From Xestospongia bergquistia (Eukaryota > Porifera > Demospongiae > Haplosclerida > Petrosiidae), in NCBI GenBank assembly GCA_963965975.1, contig OZ014412.1:8680708-8744707 (forward strand): DNA of 64,000 nucleotides, read 5' to 3'. Each line of letters starts with the position of its first letter. Position 1 is the stretch's first letter. The translations under genes and the position numbers were made by a program. Of the stretch, positions 1 to 11,536 are shown piece after piece. The notes under the pieces are model-generated. The model was given only the letters and a program-made list of their open reading frames with translations. It had not been told where the DNA came from and ran no database searches.

Positions 1-980
1 TCTCCTTCAGAGGCTACAATCTTTGTACATTGCAGCTGATGCTGCAGTGATGCTTCAGGAAATGGTACAAGGAGAAACGTTTTACCCCAAGTCACTGTCG
101 GAGGGATCTGCTCTATAACATAATCACAATATCCCGACCACCGCCACAACCCGTATGGTGAGGAGTATACATTCCACCACCATACTTGATCTGACACTAC
201 ACCACACTCATGTCCACTGATAACTGTTAAAGGTTTATTTGAAATAATTTGAGTGCCAGTTAAATCATCTAAAGCTCCAATCAGAAGTGTTTGCATCAAA
301 TGTAGTGTAATGGTATAGGTATTACCATCATTGATAATAATAGTTGGGCTGCTTGGATTTTGAGAATCTGCTGGAACCTTTATCATTTGTGTAGGTACAA
401 TACTTATAATAGTGCTGTCTTCATTTCCAACTAAAAGAAACAGACTCTGGTCTCCCCACCAGCTATTTATTGATACCACATAATATTCATATCGTTGTAG
501 TCCCATATTGATGTATGGATATGCTAAATATTCAGCATTCAATTCATAACTCAAAGACATCACAACAACTGATATAGGAGTGTTGTCATCATTAGAATAG
601 ATATGAATTCCTTTGAATCGTTCTGAATAATTTCCATTTCGTGGTTCAACATTATCAGGTAGTATTACAATAGCAGGACTACTAACAGATACAGTACCAG
701 TGTAGTACCAACCTGTACTACCATGGTTCCACCCAATATCTACTGTGAAGGTAACTGGTTGGACTGATAGTGTAGTAATGGTGAGTTCTTTTGTATAGTT
801 CCAATTTGACCTCAGTATACTAACATAGAAATGAACTCCATATGTAGAAAGCTGACCATTGGTTATCTTAGGAAAATACACAGAAATCACTGTTGAAGAA
901 AATAATGTAACATCACTTGGTTGCTAGTTAATGATCTACTTACAGACTGAAGTTAATAGAACAGTGTAGACTAGCTTCAT
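1..980 (-). CDS. Unit 1: IgGFc-binding-domain surface protein, 5' part only (runs off left edge)
   Basis: Exon 1 (944-980) encodes [13 protein letters not shown] 54-bp GT-AG intron follows, and exon 2 (889 down to beyond base 1) completes the hydrophobic signal peptide (junction codon TTG) and opens the IgGFc-binding N-terminal domain with [11 protein letters not shown]. About 296 residues of exon 2 are visible and open, including the family hallmark [20 protein letters not shown]. The ATG was chosen because the same 37-nt first exon is conserved in all units and is preceded by a TATA-like element. There is a small in-frame insertion in the Leu-Gln-His stretch after PFPEAS compared with its paralogues. 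Known of the family: extracellular adhesion or mucus-associated proteins. Binding of IgG is not implied here. The 3' end lies outside the window, so whether this is a short or long member is unknown. Confidence 0.8.
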
Positions 981-1022
981 TTTGATCTTTCTCTCCTCCA
1001 ATATGGACAAACAAGTGAACTC

Positions 1023-1031
1023 TTATAAATA
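1023..1031 (-). promoter_or_regulatory. TATA-like core promoter of unit 1
   Basis: On the minus strand this reads TATTTATAA, 43 bp upstream of the unit 1 ATG. The same element lies 37-51 bp upstream of the first exon in most units, within a conserved leader containing CCATATTGGA. This is conservation plus position only; no transcript data were available. Confidence 0.5.
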
Positions 1032-1094
1032 CAGTAATAGTTTTCAATGGCTTCAGTGATATAATTAAACCACATTACAGGATAACATACTTAA

Positions 1095-1195
1095 CTGTTA
1101 ACAGTTAACAGATGGCTGTAGACTAGCTTCATTTTGATTGTTCTCTCTTTTAATATGGACAAACAAGTGAACTCTTATAAAAACAGTAGTAGTTT
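1095..1195 (-). repeat. Second copy of the first exon and promoter upstream of unit 1
   Basis: A repeat of the exon-1/leader/TATA segment. An ATG at 1130-1132 starts MKLVYS, and a TTTATAAGAG element lies about 45 bp further upstream. The copy diverges after six codons into TTAACTGTTAACAG and lacks the usual GTAAGT donor, so it is probably a non-coding duplicate or an alternative promoter. Similar duplicates occur upstream of units 2 and 9. Confidence 0.55.
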
Positions 1196-1253
1196 TCAAT
1201 GGGTTCAGTGTTATTAAGTAATCATATTACATCATTACATACATAGCTGTACG

Positions 1254-1819
1254 TTAGTAATTAATGTACTCATAGTAGGTTATCAATATAGTGCCAAAAT
1301 AATGTTGATTGTTTATCAAACTAAATGATTGACCATTTGTCTCAATGAGAACAAATTCTCCCTCTCCATTAAATGTGTACTTGTGAAGATCAAGAGTCAC
1401 AATATGTGAATCACCAACTATAATAGCTAATGAATGACAAATTATTATAAATTACAAAAGAAATCAAGTGGTAACCTTACAAATTATAACCACAATGGCA
1501 AACATGCTTGTTATTCATGAACTATATTCTATAATATTGTTAATATGATACATATTCACCAGGTATTGGAGGAGTGTAAGCTGTTCCATTATCTGAAGGG
1601 CGTCTTTCATAGTAAATATGACAACTAGTTCGTGTTCCTTTACAACAGAAGATATATGGTAGGATATCTTTAAATTGATGTTTGATTGAGTTACTCAAGT
1701 AATTCAATCTAGTACTACCAACTATAGATACTTTATCTACTGATCCTCCACCTGGTGGTCCCACAATTAGATAACCATCTCTACCATAGCAACATTCATT
1801 ACCTGCTCCTTTATTAGTC
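1254..1819 (-). pseudogene. Orphan AMOP C-terminal exon and truncated VWD start, upstream of unit 1
   Basis: The exon at 1560-1819 (260 nt, the size found in the long genes) encodes the second half of an AMOP domain: [16 protein letters not shown], then an FCCKGT motif and [13 protein letters not shown]. The next exon starts at 1426 with the VWD opening ([20 protein letters not shown]). It loses homology after about 40 codons and stops at 1254-1256. In the long genes these exons lie between AMOP-N and the rest of VWD. Here no AMOP-N exon precedes them and the next element is the first exon of unit 1. They are best read as remnants of a long gene. Why the AMOP half has stayed open is unclear. 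Confidence 0.65.
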
Positions 1820-3594
1820 CTACAAATGTACATAATTATATTAATAATATAACATGTGTATATAATATAGTACACAGATCATTGTATAGTAGTTGTACAA
1901 CTATTTTTCAAATATAAGCTACATGTGAAAATTTATACCACATGTGACTTATTAGTTATGTAGTAGTAAATAAGATACCTAGTGTAGAACTATTATACTA
2001 ATAACATATTAACTTATATGATGAAGTACTACTGTTAATAGTTTATAATAATACCAGTAGTTTATCTCAAATTTGTAATGACATCAAGTTTTTAAAGTTT
2101 GTAAGATAACTACTATAATAAAGTATGTTACAGTTACATATTATCTCAAATTTACTCCCAGTAGCTGATTGCTGATCTTATATCTTCAATACTGATCCTC
2201 TTCAATTATATGGCATCATTCTTTATAAACACACAGTAAATATATAGTTATTTGACAAGTGTACATAGGAGGTGTTCAGATAAAATAAACCACATATTAT
2301 AGATACTATTATCAGTACAATACACACTATATTGTAGACACCATTATCAATATAATACATACCATATTGTAGACACCATTATCAATATAATACATACTAT
2401 ATTGTAGACACATAAGCATAATATTAATAATATTATTAATTATGTGTAGAAGTGAATAGGATACTTAAATAGATCTACAATGTACATACACACATTCCTC
2501 ATATAATTAGTTCATTAGTTGTCTAGACTAATGACTCTAATTGTTTATGACACTGTACAATTAAGCATCCATAACATGCAATCTAGTTAAATTAAATTCC
2601 ATACATGGCTATATACTATATAATTAATGTATGCTAGTACATTAAGTGTATAAGCATTACATCTGATAATTATTCTTAGTAAGGACTTGCATATAGCTAG
2701 TTTATAGAGAATGTACAACATTATATATTAAATGGTTTATTCTTATCATAAATTTCCTCATGTATAAAAAGGTTATTCTACTTAGAGAGTAGCTTTGGTA
2801 ATTAGAGAGTAATAACTTAATTAGTTAAAATACATGCAATGGCTAACAAGTAATGTAAGCTAGTCTGTCTGTCTCTTTATTTTTGAATCTTTTCTTTGTT
2901 TATTATACATCTAATTGTCATTTTATTGTCTCTCCATTATTCCATTGTCTTTTCATTCAATTACCCAAAGGCTGATCCAGTGGGAGGTGGATAGACCTCG
3001 TGTTCTTCATTCTTGTGTTGTTATTATTTATCTCAGCCATTATAATTAATTATCCATAAGTACCTCTTGTCAGTCATTACAAATTAATTATTCATAAGTA
3101 AACTGTTTGTTATTATTATATTCTATTCTCAGAGATTATCAAAATATCTAAACAATACTCACAATACTTTATCAGATGAATACATGTGATGTACAAGAAT
3201 ATGAAAACAGTTTACATAACATTATAATAATTTAGATATCTCAGGACTTATCATTCCACTCTGAAAGACATATGTATTTCTACATGTAACCTTTCTCATG
3301 ATCAATAAAAATTGCTCTCGATCTTTTTATATGTTCATATATAATGTAACTGGTATATATTGAACATACAATATGTTGAGAACAGTTTACACTCTGTATC
3401 AGAACAACTAACTACAAATTACTGCTGTAACTGTCAAGAAGTAACATAAAATATGAAGAAATGATATTACAATGATTGTTTATTCAAAAATTGAAGCTAA
3501 ATGAAGATACAGCAAAAAAATAACAAATATTAAAGTTCTTTATATAACTTGTAATTAAGTACAAAACAACACTACAGTCTTTAAATGTAATGTA
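1820..3594. other. Intergenic stretch, partly derived from a long-gene intron
   Basis: No gene was found. The part near 1820-2850 matches the long AMOP intron of unit 4 and the equivalent intervals at 6.2-6.7 kb and 50.9-51.3 kb. The part from about 2860 to 3594 matches the 3' flank of unit 9 (47.2-47.9 kb). The change near 2850 is therefore a candidate recombination joint between a long-gene intron and a short-gene 3' flank. Confidence 0.5.
2285..2411. repeat. Short 35-bp minisatellite array
   Basis: About 3.5 imperfect copies of a unit containing CCATATTGTAGACACCATTA. It is the same repeat as the longer arrays at 6.7, 40.4 and 51.4 kb. Confidence 0.75.
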
Positions 3595-3600
3595 TTTATT
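3595..3600 (-). terminator. Poly(A) signal of unit 2
   Basis: AATAAA on the minus strand, about 30 bp beyond the unit 2 stop. The same position is conserved in units 3, 5, 6, 7, 9 and 11. Confidence 0.55.
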
Positions 3601-3630
3601 GTTAATCACTTTTGTCTAATTGTTCTGAAA

Positions 3631-5417
3631 TTAAAGCTGATTACTCATTTCAGGCTTCTCTAGATCTTTAGAGTCAGGAGACTTTTTAGTGGTCTTCTTT
3701 TTCAGTACCAGTACTACCACTAAAACTATTATCACTATGACAAATAGTAGTACTCCAAGACCTACTACAACTCCAACAACAACACCAAGATTATTATCAT
3801 CAGATGATTGTTGTACGGTAGGACCTAATACAATAATAAAATATGAGAACAACAGATATTATTAGATAAACCTGTATTGAAATTATTTAGATTCATTCCT
3901 GTTAAGTAGGTATATCCTTCTGCATATGAATTGAAAGAGCGATAGTATTTAGTTCCTCCATATCCAATTACACTAAGACCAGCAGTAATATCAGTATGAT
4001 GTAAAACATGAGGTAGAGTGTCATTAAACTCATGAACTGTTCCATATCCTATAATGTCACCATTATAACCATGAATAGGTTTCCAGTCCCAGTTATAAGG
4101 TTTATCATCTAATAGAACATCAGTTGTGGTAGTTGTTGTAATTTGAATGTAATGATGATCAAACCAGTCAATCAATGAAGTGTTCAGTGGTACATAGACC
4201 ACTTTGTTAATGTACTGTTCTATAGGAGGTATCACACTCAGGATTTCATGGAGGTATGAATATTTATATTTGGAGCTTCTTCTATGACCTTCTGAAACAA
4301 GTTGAGATACAAGTATTGGCTTATCAGATTCAATAGTACAATAGGTAACTGGATCATAGTAAGGACTTATAAAGTTCCAGTCACCAGGAGATGTCAAAAA
4401 TATGGACTTAATTAATGTATTGTTACAAGTTTGAGTAATATTAGTTTCTCCTTCAGAGGCCACAATCTTTGTACAGTGCTGCAGTGATGCTTCAGGAAAT
4501 GGTACAAGGAGAAACGTTTTACCCCAAGTCACTGTTGGAGGGATTTGCTCTATAACATAATCACAATATCCTGCCCACCGCAACAACCCGTATATGTTGG
4601 AGTATGCATTCCACCACCATACTTGATCTGACACTACACCACACTCATGTCCACTGATAACTGTTAAAGGTTTATTTGAAATAATTTGAGTACCAGTTAA
4701 ATCGTTTAAAGCTCCAATCAGAAGTGTTTGCATTAAATGTAGTGTAAGGGTATAGGTATTACCATCATTGATAGTAATATTTGGGCTGTTTGGATTTTGA
4801 GGGTCTGCTGGAACATTTATCATCTCTGTAGGTACAATAGTTATAGTAGTGTTGTCCTCATTTCCAACTAAAAGAAACAAACTCTCATCTCCCCACCAGC
4901 TATTTATTGATACCACATAATATTCATATCGTTGTAGTCCCATATTGATATATGGATATGCTAAGTATTCAGCATTCAATTCATAACCCACAGACATCAC
5001 AACAACTGATATAGGAGTGTTGTCATCATTAGAATAGATATGAATTCCTTTGAATCGTTCTGAATAATTTCCATGACGTGGTTCAATATTATCAGGTAGT
5101 ATTACAAGAGCAGGACTATCAACAGATACCTTACCAGTGTAGTACCAACCTGTACTACCATGGTTCCACCCAATATCTACTGTGAAGGTAACTGGTTGGA
5201 CTGATAGTGTAGTAATGGTGAGTTCTCTTGTATAGTTCCAATTTGACCTCAGTATACTAACATAGAAATGAACTCCATATGTAGAAAGCTGACCATTGGT
5301 TATCTTAGGAAAATATACAGAAATCACTGTTGAAGAAAATAATGTAACATCACTTGGTTACTAGTTAATGATCTACTTACAGACTGAAGTTAATAGAACA
5401 GTGTAGACTAGCTTCAT
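3631..5417 (-). CDS. Unit 2: short IgGFc-binding-domain membrane protein, intact
   Basis: Model: exon 1 5381-5417, exon 2 3872-5326, exon 3 3631-3824, totalling 561 aa with all junctions in phase 1. The product is a signal peptide ([12 protein letters not shown]), one IgGFc-binding N-terminal domain of about 485 residues (hallmarks [34 protein letters not shown] and YLTGMNLN at its end), then a TM exon with [11 protein letters not shown] followed by a hydrophobic run, KKKTTKK and the tail LEKPEMSNQL. Predicted type I membrane topology, with the domain outside. Only 47 bp separate exon 2 from the TM exon, so the EGF-like exon seen in sister genes has been deleted cleanly without changing phase. 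Cytoplasmic tail: about 23 residues, no tyrosine, no recognisable signalling motif. Ligand unknown. The domain assignment is firm; the function is not. Confidence 0.85.
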
Positions 5418-5453
5418 TTTGATCTTTCTCTCTATGGACAAACAAGTGAACTC

Positions 5454-5461
5454 TTATAAAA
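5454..5461 (-). promoter_or_regulatory. TATA-like element of unit 2
   Basis: Minus-strand TTTTATAA, 37 bp upstream of the unit 2 ATG, in the family's conserved leader. Confidence 0.45.
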
Positions 5462-5529
5462 ACGTAATAGTTTTCAATGGCTTCAATGTTATAACTAAAT
5501 CACATTACAGGATAACATACTTAACTGCT

Positions 5530-5625
5530 AACAGTTAACAGATGGCTGTAGACTACCTTCTTTTGATCGTTCTCTCTTCAAACAAGTGAACTCTTATAAA
5601 AACAGTAGTAGTTTTCAATGGCTTC
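5530..5625 (-). repeat. Decayed second copy of the first exon and promoter upstream of unit 2
   Basis: Resembles the duplicate upstream of unit 1. It keeps the TTTATAAGAG element and GTTCACTTG leader, but the start codon region reads CAAAAGAAGG, so the ATG is lost by a one-base deletion. Confidence 0.5.
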
Positions 5626-5645
5626 AATGTTATTAAGTAATCATA

Positions 5646-6227
5646 TTACATCATTACATACACAGCTGTACCATAGTAATTAATGTACTCATAATAGGTT
5701 GTGAAAATAGTGCCAAAATAATGTTTATTGTTTATCAAACTAAATGATTGACCATTTGTCTCAATAAGAACAAATTCTCCCTCTCCATTAAATGTGTACT
5801 TGTGAAGATCAAGAGTCAGGATCACCAATTATAATATCTAATGAATGACAGATTATTATAAATTACACAAAAAATCCAGTGTTTATCTTATAAATTGAAA
5901 CCACACTGGCAATCATGCTTGTTATCCGTGAGCCATATTCTATAATATTTGTTAATATGATACATACTCACCAGGTATTGGAGGAGTGTAAGCTGTTCCA
6001 TTATCTGAAGGATGTCTTTGTAAATATTACAACTAGTTTGTGTTCCTTTACAACAGAAGATATATGGTAGGATATCTTCAAATTGATGTTTGATTGAGTT
6101 ACTCAAGTAATTCAATCTAGTACTACCAACTGTAGATACTTTACCTACTGATCCTCCACCTGGTGGTCCCACAATTAGATAACCATCTCTACCATAGCAA
6201 CATTCATTACTTGCTCCTTCATTAGTC
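5646..6227 (-). pseudogene. Orphan AMOP C-terminal exon and VWD start, upstream of unit 2 (frameshifted)
   Basis: The AMOP-C exon at 5972-6227 is 4 nt shorter than its 260-nt homologues, with the deletion at the YERRPS position, and so is frameshifted. The VWD start (from 5837) carries an 8-nt deletion at GDPHIV and runs into a stop near 5646. The same 8-nt deletion is present in the copy upstream of unit 7, which suggests common descent. Confidence 0.65.
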
Positions 6228-6703
6228 CTACAAATGTACATAATTATATTAATAATATAACATGTGTATATAATATAGTACACAGATCATTGTATAGTAG
6301 TTGTACAGCTATTTTTCAAATATAAGCTACATGTGAAAATTTATACCACATGTGACTTATTAGTTATGTAGTAGTAAATAAGATACCTAGTGTAGAACTA
6401 TTATACTAATAACATATTAACTTATATGATGAACTACTACTGTTAATAGTTTATAATAATACCGGTAGTTTATCTCAAATTTGTAATGACATCAAGTTTT
6501 TAAAGTTTGTAAGATAACTACTATAATAAAGTATGTTACAGTTACATATTATCTCAAATTTACTCCCAGTAGCTGATTGCTGATCTTATATCTTCAATAC
6601 TGATCCTCTTCAATTATATGGCATTCATTCTTTATAAACATACAGTAAATATATAGTTATTTGACAAGTGTACATAGGAGGTGTTCAGATAAATAAACCA
6701 CAT

Positions 6704-6860
6704 ATTATAGATACTATTATCACAATATAATACATACCATATTGTAGACATATTATCAATACAATATATACCATATTGTAGACACATTATCAATACAATA
6801 TATACCATATTGTAGACACCATTATCAGTACAATACACACTATATTGTAGACACATAAGT
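6704..6860. repeat. 35-bp minisatellite array
   Basis: About 4 units of the TACCATATTGTAGACAC-type repeat, with some units shortened at the CACC/CAC step. Confidence 0.75.
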
Positions 6861-7574
6861 GAATAGGATACTGAAATAGATCTACAATGTACATACACAC
6901 ATTCCTCATATAATTAGTTCATTAGTTGTCTAGACTAATGACTCTAATTATTTGTAACACGGTACAATTAAGCATCCATAACAAGCATTACAATTAAATT
7001 AAATTCCATACATGGCTATATACTATATAGTTAATGTATGATAGTATATTAAGTGTATAAGAATTACATCTGATGATTATTCATAGTAAGGACTTGCATA
7101 TAGCTAGTTTAAGTGTGTCAACAAATGTATGAATACATATTTCTAGTAAATCCATATGCTAATATATATACAGTACCATATATAGAGTCATATTAATGCA
7201 TGAAACTCATATAACTTATTTGTATGTTAAAATTACATATCACTTTTATCAGTGCTATAGAGTGTAATAGCAGTATATAAGTGAATTACATACTAAAATC
7301 AAACTATTTTATTTACAACAACTACTCTACATAGACTGTTAATATTACTAGCTATATCTACCTACATCATATGTTGGTTGAATAAACAATTTAATAGAAA
7401 ACAGGATATCTATTATTGTATACATTAACTGTTGACTTACATTACTATCCACATCATATGTTGCTTGAATAAACAATTTAGTAGTATAGAATAGAATACA
7501 GGATATCTACTATTCTACATCATACTTGTCCGGGCTTGCCATATAGGATACCTAAAGGAAGTTCTATGCTGTTC

Positions 7575-7618
7575 ATAATCCCACAATCTCATATAATATG
7601 AAATGGGACTGTGAGATT
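7575..7618. repeat. Imperfect hairpin, recurring in the array
   Basis: An imperfect inverted repeat: CCCACAATCTCATA against TGGGACTGTGAGA across a short AT-rich loop. Copies occur near 12606, 46167, 52359 and 60669 inside the same intron-derived block. The 46167 copy is more symmetrical (CACAGTC and GACTGTG arms). Confidence 0.45.
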
Positions 7619-8810
7619 TCAAAGGAATTCTGATGGCAAAATTGGATAACACCATTATACAAAGACTACTCATTTACACCACCACCTATATCATATGCCA
7701 AATTAGTAGTACTTAGAGGAAAACAGTATGTTAACTACTCTACATAGACTGTTTACTAAATGAATTACATACTGTGAGTAATATTAAGTATAGAGTCTGT
7801 GTATAGTTTATGACACAATTATTTAGTCTTTTAATTACTCAAAGGGGATAGTAGTAATTGTTTTTGGTAAAGGATTTCAAAATATACATTGGAACCATCT
7901 CTTTTACATGTACATGTCCAATAATGCCATGAATTAAGTTGCCCAATGGTACTTAGACAAAATAACTCATTTAGTACACAATAACTGTCTTCTTAATACT
8001 ACTAACTTCTTTACTCAAAACCAAGTGATATGGTTAGGGACCACTTTTTTAATAAGTCAATTTTATTGCTATTTCCATCCACTTTGTATAATATATGGTA
8101 ATATATGGTAAAGATGACAAATGGAGGACAAGGAGGAACTTATGTTTTTCTTAGGTCTTTCTATATTGAGTTACCAATTCCATTGCTATGTGTTGCAATG
8201 TTTACAAATGGATTCTTTCTTCATAATGTACTGACAGCTTATCACAATGATTTTAACCTAATGGACAAAACAGTAAGTATCAAAAATATCTTTAAGGCTG
8301 TTCATCAAAACAAGAGATTAACAAAGTCTCCAATGCCCTTTTATCTAAACCATATTCACAATACTTTATCAGATGAATACACGTGATGTGCAAGAATATT
8401 AAAACAATTTACAAAACATTAAAATAATTTAGATATCTCACGACTAATCACTCCACTCTGAAAAACATATGTATTTCTACATGTGACCTTTCTTATTATC
8501 TATAAAAATTGGTCAGTCTTTTTATATGTTCATATATAATGTGACTACTATATATTGAACATACAATATGTTGAGAATAGTTTACACTCTGTGTCAGCAC
8601 AACTAACTATAAATTGCTGCTGTAACTGTCAAGAAGTAACATAAAATATGAAGAAATGATATTACAATGATTGTTTATTCAAAAACTGAAGAGAAATGAA
8701 GATGCAACACAAAAATAGCAAATATCAAAGTTCTTTATTTAACTTGTGAATAAGCAAAAAGCAATTATAATTAAGTACAAAACAACAGTACAGTCTTAAA
8801 ATTTAATGTA

Positions 8811-8816
8811 TTTATT
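8811..8816 (-). terminator. Poly(A) signal of unit 3
   Basis: AATAAA on the minus strand about 30 bp past the unit 3 stop codon. Confidence 0.55.
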
Positions 8817-8846
8817 GCTAATCACTTTTGTCTAATTGTTCTGAAA

Positions 8847-10850
8847 TTAAAGTTGATTACTCATTTCAAGCTTTTCTAGATCATCGGAGTCAAGAGACAT
8901 TTTAGTGGTCTTCTTTTTAAGTACCAGTACTACCACTAAAACTATTATCACTATGACAAGTAGTAGTACTCCAAGACCTACTACAACTCCTACAACAACA
9001 CCAAGATTATTATCATCAATTGATTTTTGTACTGTAGGACCTAATACAATAATAAAATATGAGAACAAGTGATATTTTCAACTATAATAACTAATAATTT
9101 ATCATGTAAAAAAATTTTAATTTGGACTTCTTGTTAATTCATCCTTAAAAGATTCTCTTATAAATCCAGGTAAACAGTGACAGTTATAATTCTTACCATG
9201 AGGTTGACATGTACCACCATTACAAGGGTTAAGATTACTGGAGTTGAGTTGGAGGCCATCTATTAGTAACAATAAATAGAGATAAGGTTATATGGACAAA
9301 CCTGTATTGATAATGTTTAGATTCATTCCTGTTAAGTATGTATATCCTTGTGCATTGAAAGAACGATAGTATTTAGTTCCTCCATATCCAATTACACTAA
9401 GACCAGCACTAATATCAGTATGATGTAAAACATGAGGTAGAGTGTCATTAAACTCATGAACTGTTCCATATCCTATAATGTCACCATTATAACCATGAAT
9501 AGGTTTCCAGTCCCAGTTATAAGGTTTATCGTCTAATAGAACATCAGTTGTATTAGTTGTTGCTATTTGAATGTAATGATGATCAAACCACTCAATCAAT
9601 GAAGTGTTCAGTGGTACATAGACCACTTTGTCAATATACTGTTCTATAGGAGGTATCACACTCAAGATTTCATGGAGGTATGAATATTTATTATATTTGA
9701 AGCGCCCTCTATGACCTTCTGAAACAAGTTGAGATACAAGTATTGGCTTATTAGATTCAATGGCACAATAGGTAACTGGATCAAAGTAAGGACTTATAAA
9801 ACTCCAGTCACCAGGCGCTGCCAAATATATGGACTTAATTAATGTATGGTTACAAGTTTGAGTGATATTAGTTTCTCCTTCAGCAGCTACAATCTTTGCA
9901 CATTGCTGCAGTGATGCTTCAGGAAATGGCACAAGGAGGAACTTTTTACCCCAAGTCACTGTCGGAGGGATCTGATCTGTAACATAATCACAATATCCTG
10001 ACCACCGCCACAATCCGTATGGTGTGTCGTATATATTCCACCACCATAGTTGATTTGTCACTACACCACACTCATGTCCACTGATAACTGTTAAAGGTTT
10101 ATTTGAAATAATTTGAGTGCCAGTTAAATCATCTAAAGATCCAATCAGAAGTGTTTGCATCAAATGTAGTCTAATGGTATAAGTATTACCATCACTGATA
10201 TTAATACTTGGACTGCTTGGATTTTGAGGATCTTCTGGAACCTCTATCATCTCTGTAGGTACAATAGTTATAGTAGTGTTGTCCTCATTTCCAACTAAAA
10301 GAAACAAACTCTGGTCTCCCCACCAGCTATTTATTGATACCACATAATATTCATATCGTTGTAGTCCCATATTGATGTATGGATATGCTAAATATTCAGC
10401 ATTCAATTCATAACTCACAGACATCACAACAACTGATATAGGAGTGTTGTCATCATTAGAATAGATATGAATTCCTTTGAATCGTTCTGCATAATTTCCA
10501 TTTCGTGGTTCAACATTATTAGGTAGTATTACAAGAGCAGGACTATTAACAGATACATTACCAGTGTAGCACCAACCAGGACTACCATGATTCCACCCAA
10601 TGCCTAACTCTACTGTGAAGGTAACTGGTTGGACTGATAGTGTAGTAATAGTGAGTTCTCTTGTATAGTTCCAATTTGACCTCAGTATACTAACATAGAA
10701 ATGAACTCCATATGTAGAAAGCTGACCATTGGTTATCTTAGGAAAATATACAGAAATCACTGTGGTAGAAAATAATGTTACATCACTTGGTTACTAGTTA
10801 ATGATCTACTTACAGACTGTAGCTAATAGAACAGTGTAGACTAGCTTCAT
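8847..10850 (-). CDS. Unit 3: short IgGFc-binding-domain membrane protein, likely intact
   Basis: Exon 1 10814-10850 ([12 protein letters not shown]), exon 2 9302-10759 (486 codons, IgGFc-binding N-terminal domain), TM exon 8847-9040 (GPTVQKSIDDNNLG, glycine-rich helix, KKKTTK, tail LEKLEMSNQL). Joining exon 2 directly to the TM exon keeps phase 1 and gives a type I membrane protein of about 562 aa. Between them lies an EGF-like exon (9130-9259) that has lost its 5' splice site. If it is included, translation stops just beyond it and the protein is secreted without a membrane anchor. Domain hallmarks: [20 protein letters not shown] and [20 protein letters not shown]. The variable segment after GVVTNQLWWWN reads IYDTPYGLWRWSG. 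Role inferred as adhesion or recognition only. Confidence 0.8.
9130..9259 (-). pseudogene. Decaying EGF-like exon inside unit 3
   Basis: Acceptor TTACTAATAG is intact and the exon encodes [19 protein letters not shown] followed by a glycine-rich turn. The last EGF cysteine is Phe (RESFKD instead of ESCKD) and the first cysteine (CDPNPC in the long genes) is absent. The donor, ACAAG|GTAAGT in the long genes, reads ACAAGAAGTCC. It is either skipped or read through to a stop in the following intron. Confidence 0.6.
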
Positions 10851-10891
10851 TTTGATCTTTCTCTCTTCCAATATGACAAACAAGTGAACTC

Positions 10892-10900
10892 TTATAAATA
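10892..10900 (-). promoter_or_regulatory. TATA-like element of unit 3
   Basis: Minus-strand TATTTATAA, 42 bp upstream of the unit 3 ATG. Confidence 0.5.
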
Positions 10901-10970
10901 CAGTAATAGTTTTCAATAGCTTCAGTGATATAATTAAACCACATTACAGGATAACATACATAGCTGTACG

Positions 10971-11536
10971 TTAGTAATTAATGTACTCATAGTAGGTTAT
11001 CAATATAGTGCCAAAATTATGTTGATTGTTTATCAAACTAAAAGATTGACCATTTGTCTCAATGAGAACAAATTCTCCCTCTCCATTAAATGTGTACTTG
11101 TGAAGATCAAGAGTCAAAATATGTGAATCACCAATTATGATAGCTAATGAATGACAAATTATCATAAATTACACAAGAAATCAAGTATTTATCTTACAAA
11201 TTGAAACCACGCTGGCAATCATGCTTGTTATTCATGAACGATATTCTATAATACTGTTAATATGATACATATTCACCAGGTATTGGAGGAGTGTAAGCTG
11301 TTCCATTAATTGAAGGACGTCTTTCATAGTAAATATCACAATTAGTTTGTGTTCCTTTACAACAGAAGATATATGGCAGGATATCTTCAAATTGATGTTT
11401 GATCAAGTTACTCAAGTAATTCAATCTAGTACTACCAACTGTAGATACTTTATCTACTGATCCTCCACCTGGTGGTCCCACAATTAGATTACCATCTCTA
11501 CCATAGCAACATTCATTACCTGCTCCTTTATTAGTC
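10971..11536 (-). pseudogene. Orphan AMOP C-terminal exon and truncated VWD exon, upstream of unit 3
   Basis: AMOP-C exon 11277-11536 (260 nt, open; [20 protein letters not shown]) and VWD start from 11143, ending in a stop at 10971-10973 after about 56 codons. These follow, in order and orientation, the AMOP-N exon of unit 4 (13569-14205), so they may be the tail of that broken long gene, cut where the short unit 3 begins. VWD is normally over 180 residues, and no remainder is present. Confidence 0.6.

Larger units (their letters stand above)
6228..8810. other. Intergenic repeat-derived sequence between units 2 and 3
   Basis: No supported gene. From about 6900 to 8060 it is homologous to the large AMOP intron of units 4 and 11 (12.0-13.1 kb, 60.1-61.0 kb) and to 45.6-46.7 kb and 51.7-52.9 kb. 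The open frame at 8105-8386 (+) lies in a repeat also found at 16.5 and 41.5 kb in broken frames, so it was not called. Confidence 0.5.

Noticed and set aside
3631..3824. C-terminal PDZ-binding motif in the SNQL/SNQI tails
   Set aside because: The class I pattern needs Ser/Thr at the third residue from the end. Here that position is Asn, and long genes end differently (LDKK).
6632..6898. Minus-strand frame with repeated YNMVYIVLIMCLQY
   Set aside because: A translation of the 35-bp minisatellite. The same applies at 51275-51532.
8105..8386. 93-codon plus-strand open frame
   Set aside because: It lies in a dispersed 3'-flank repeat; homologous segments at 16.5, 35.2, 41.5 and 56.9 kb have broken frames, and no domain or splice context is visible.
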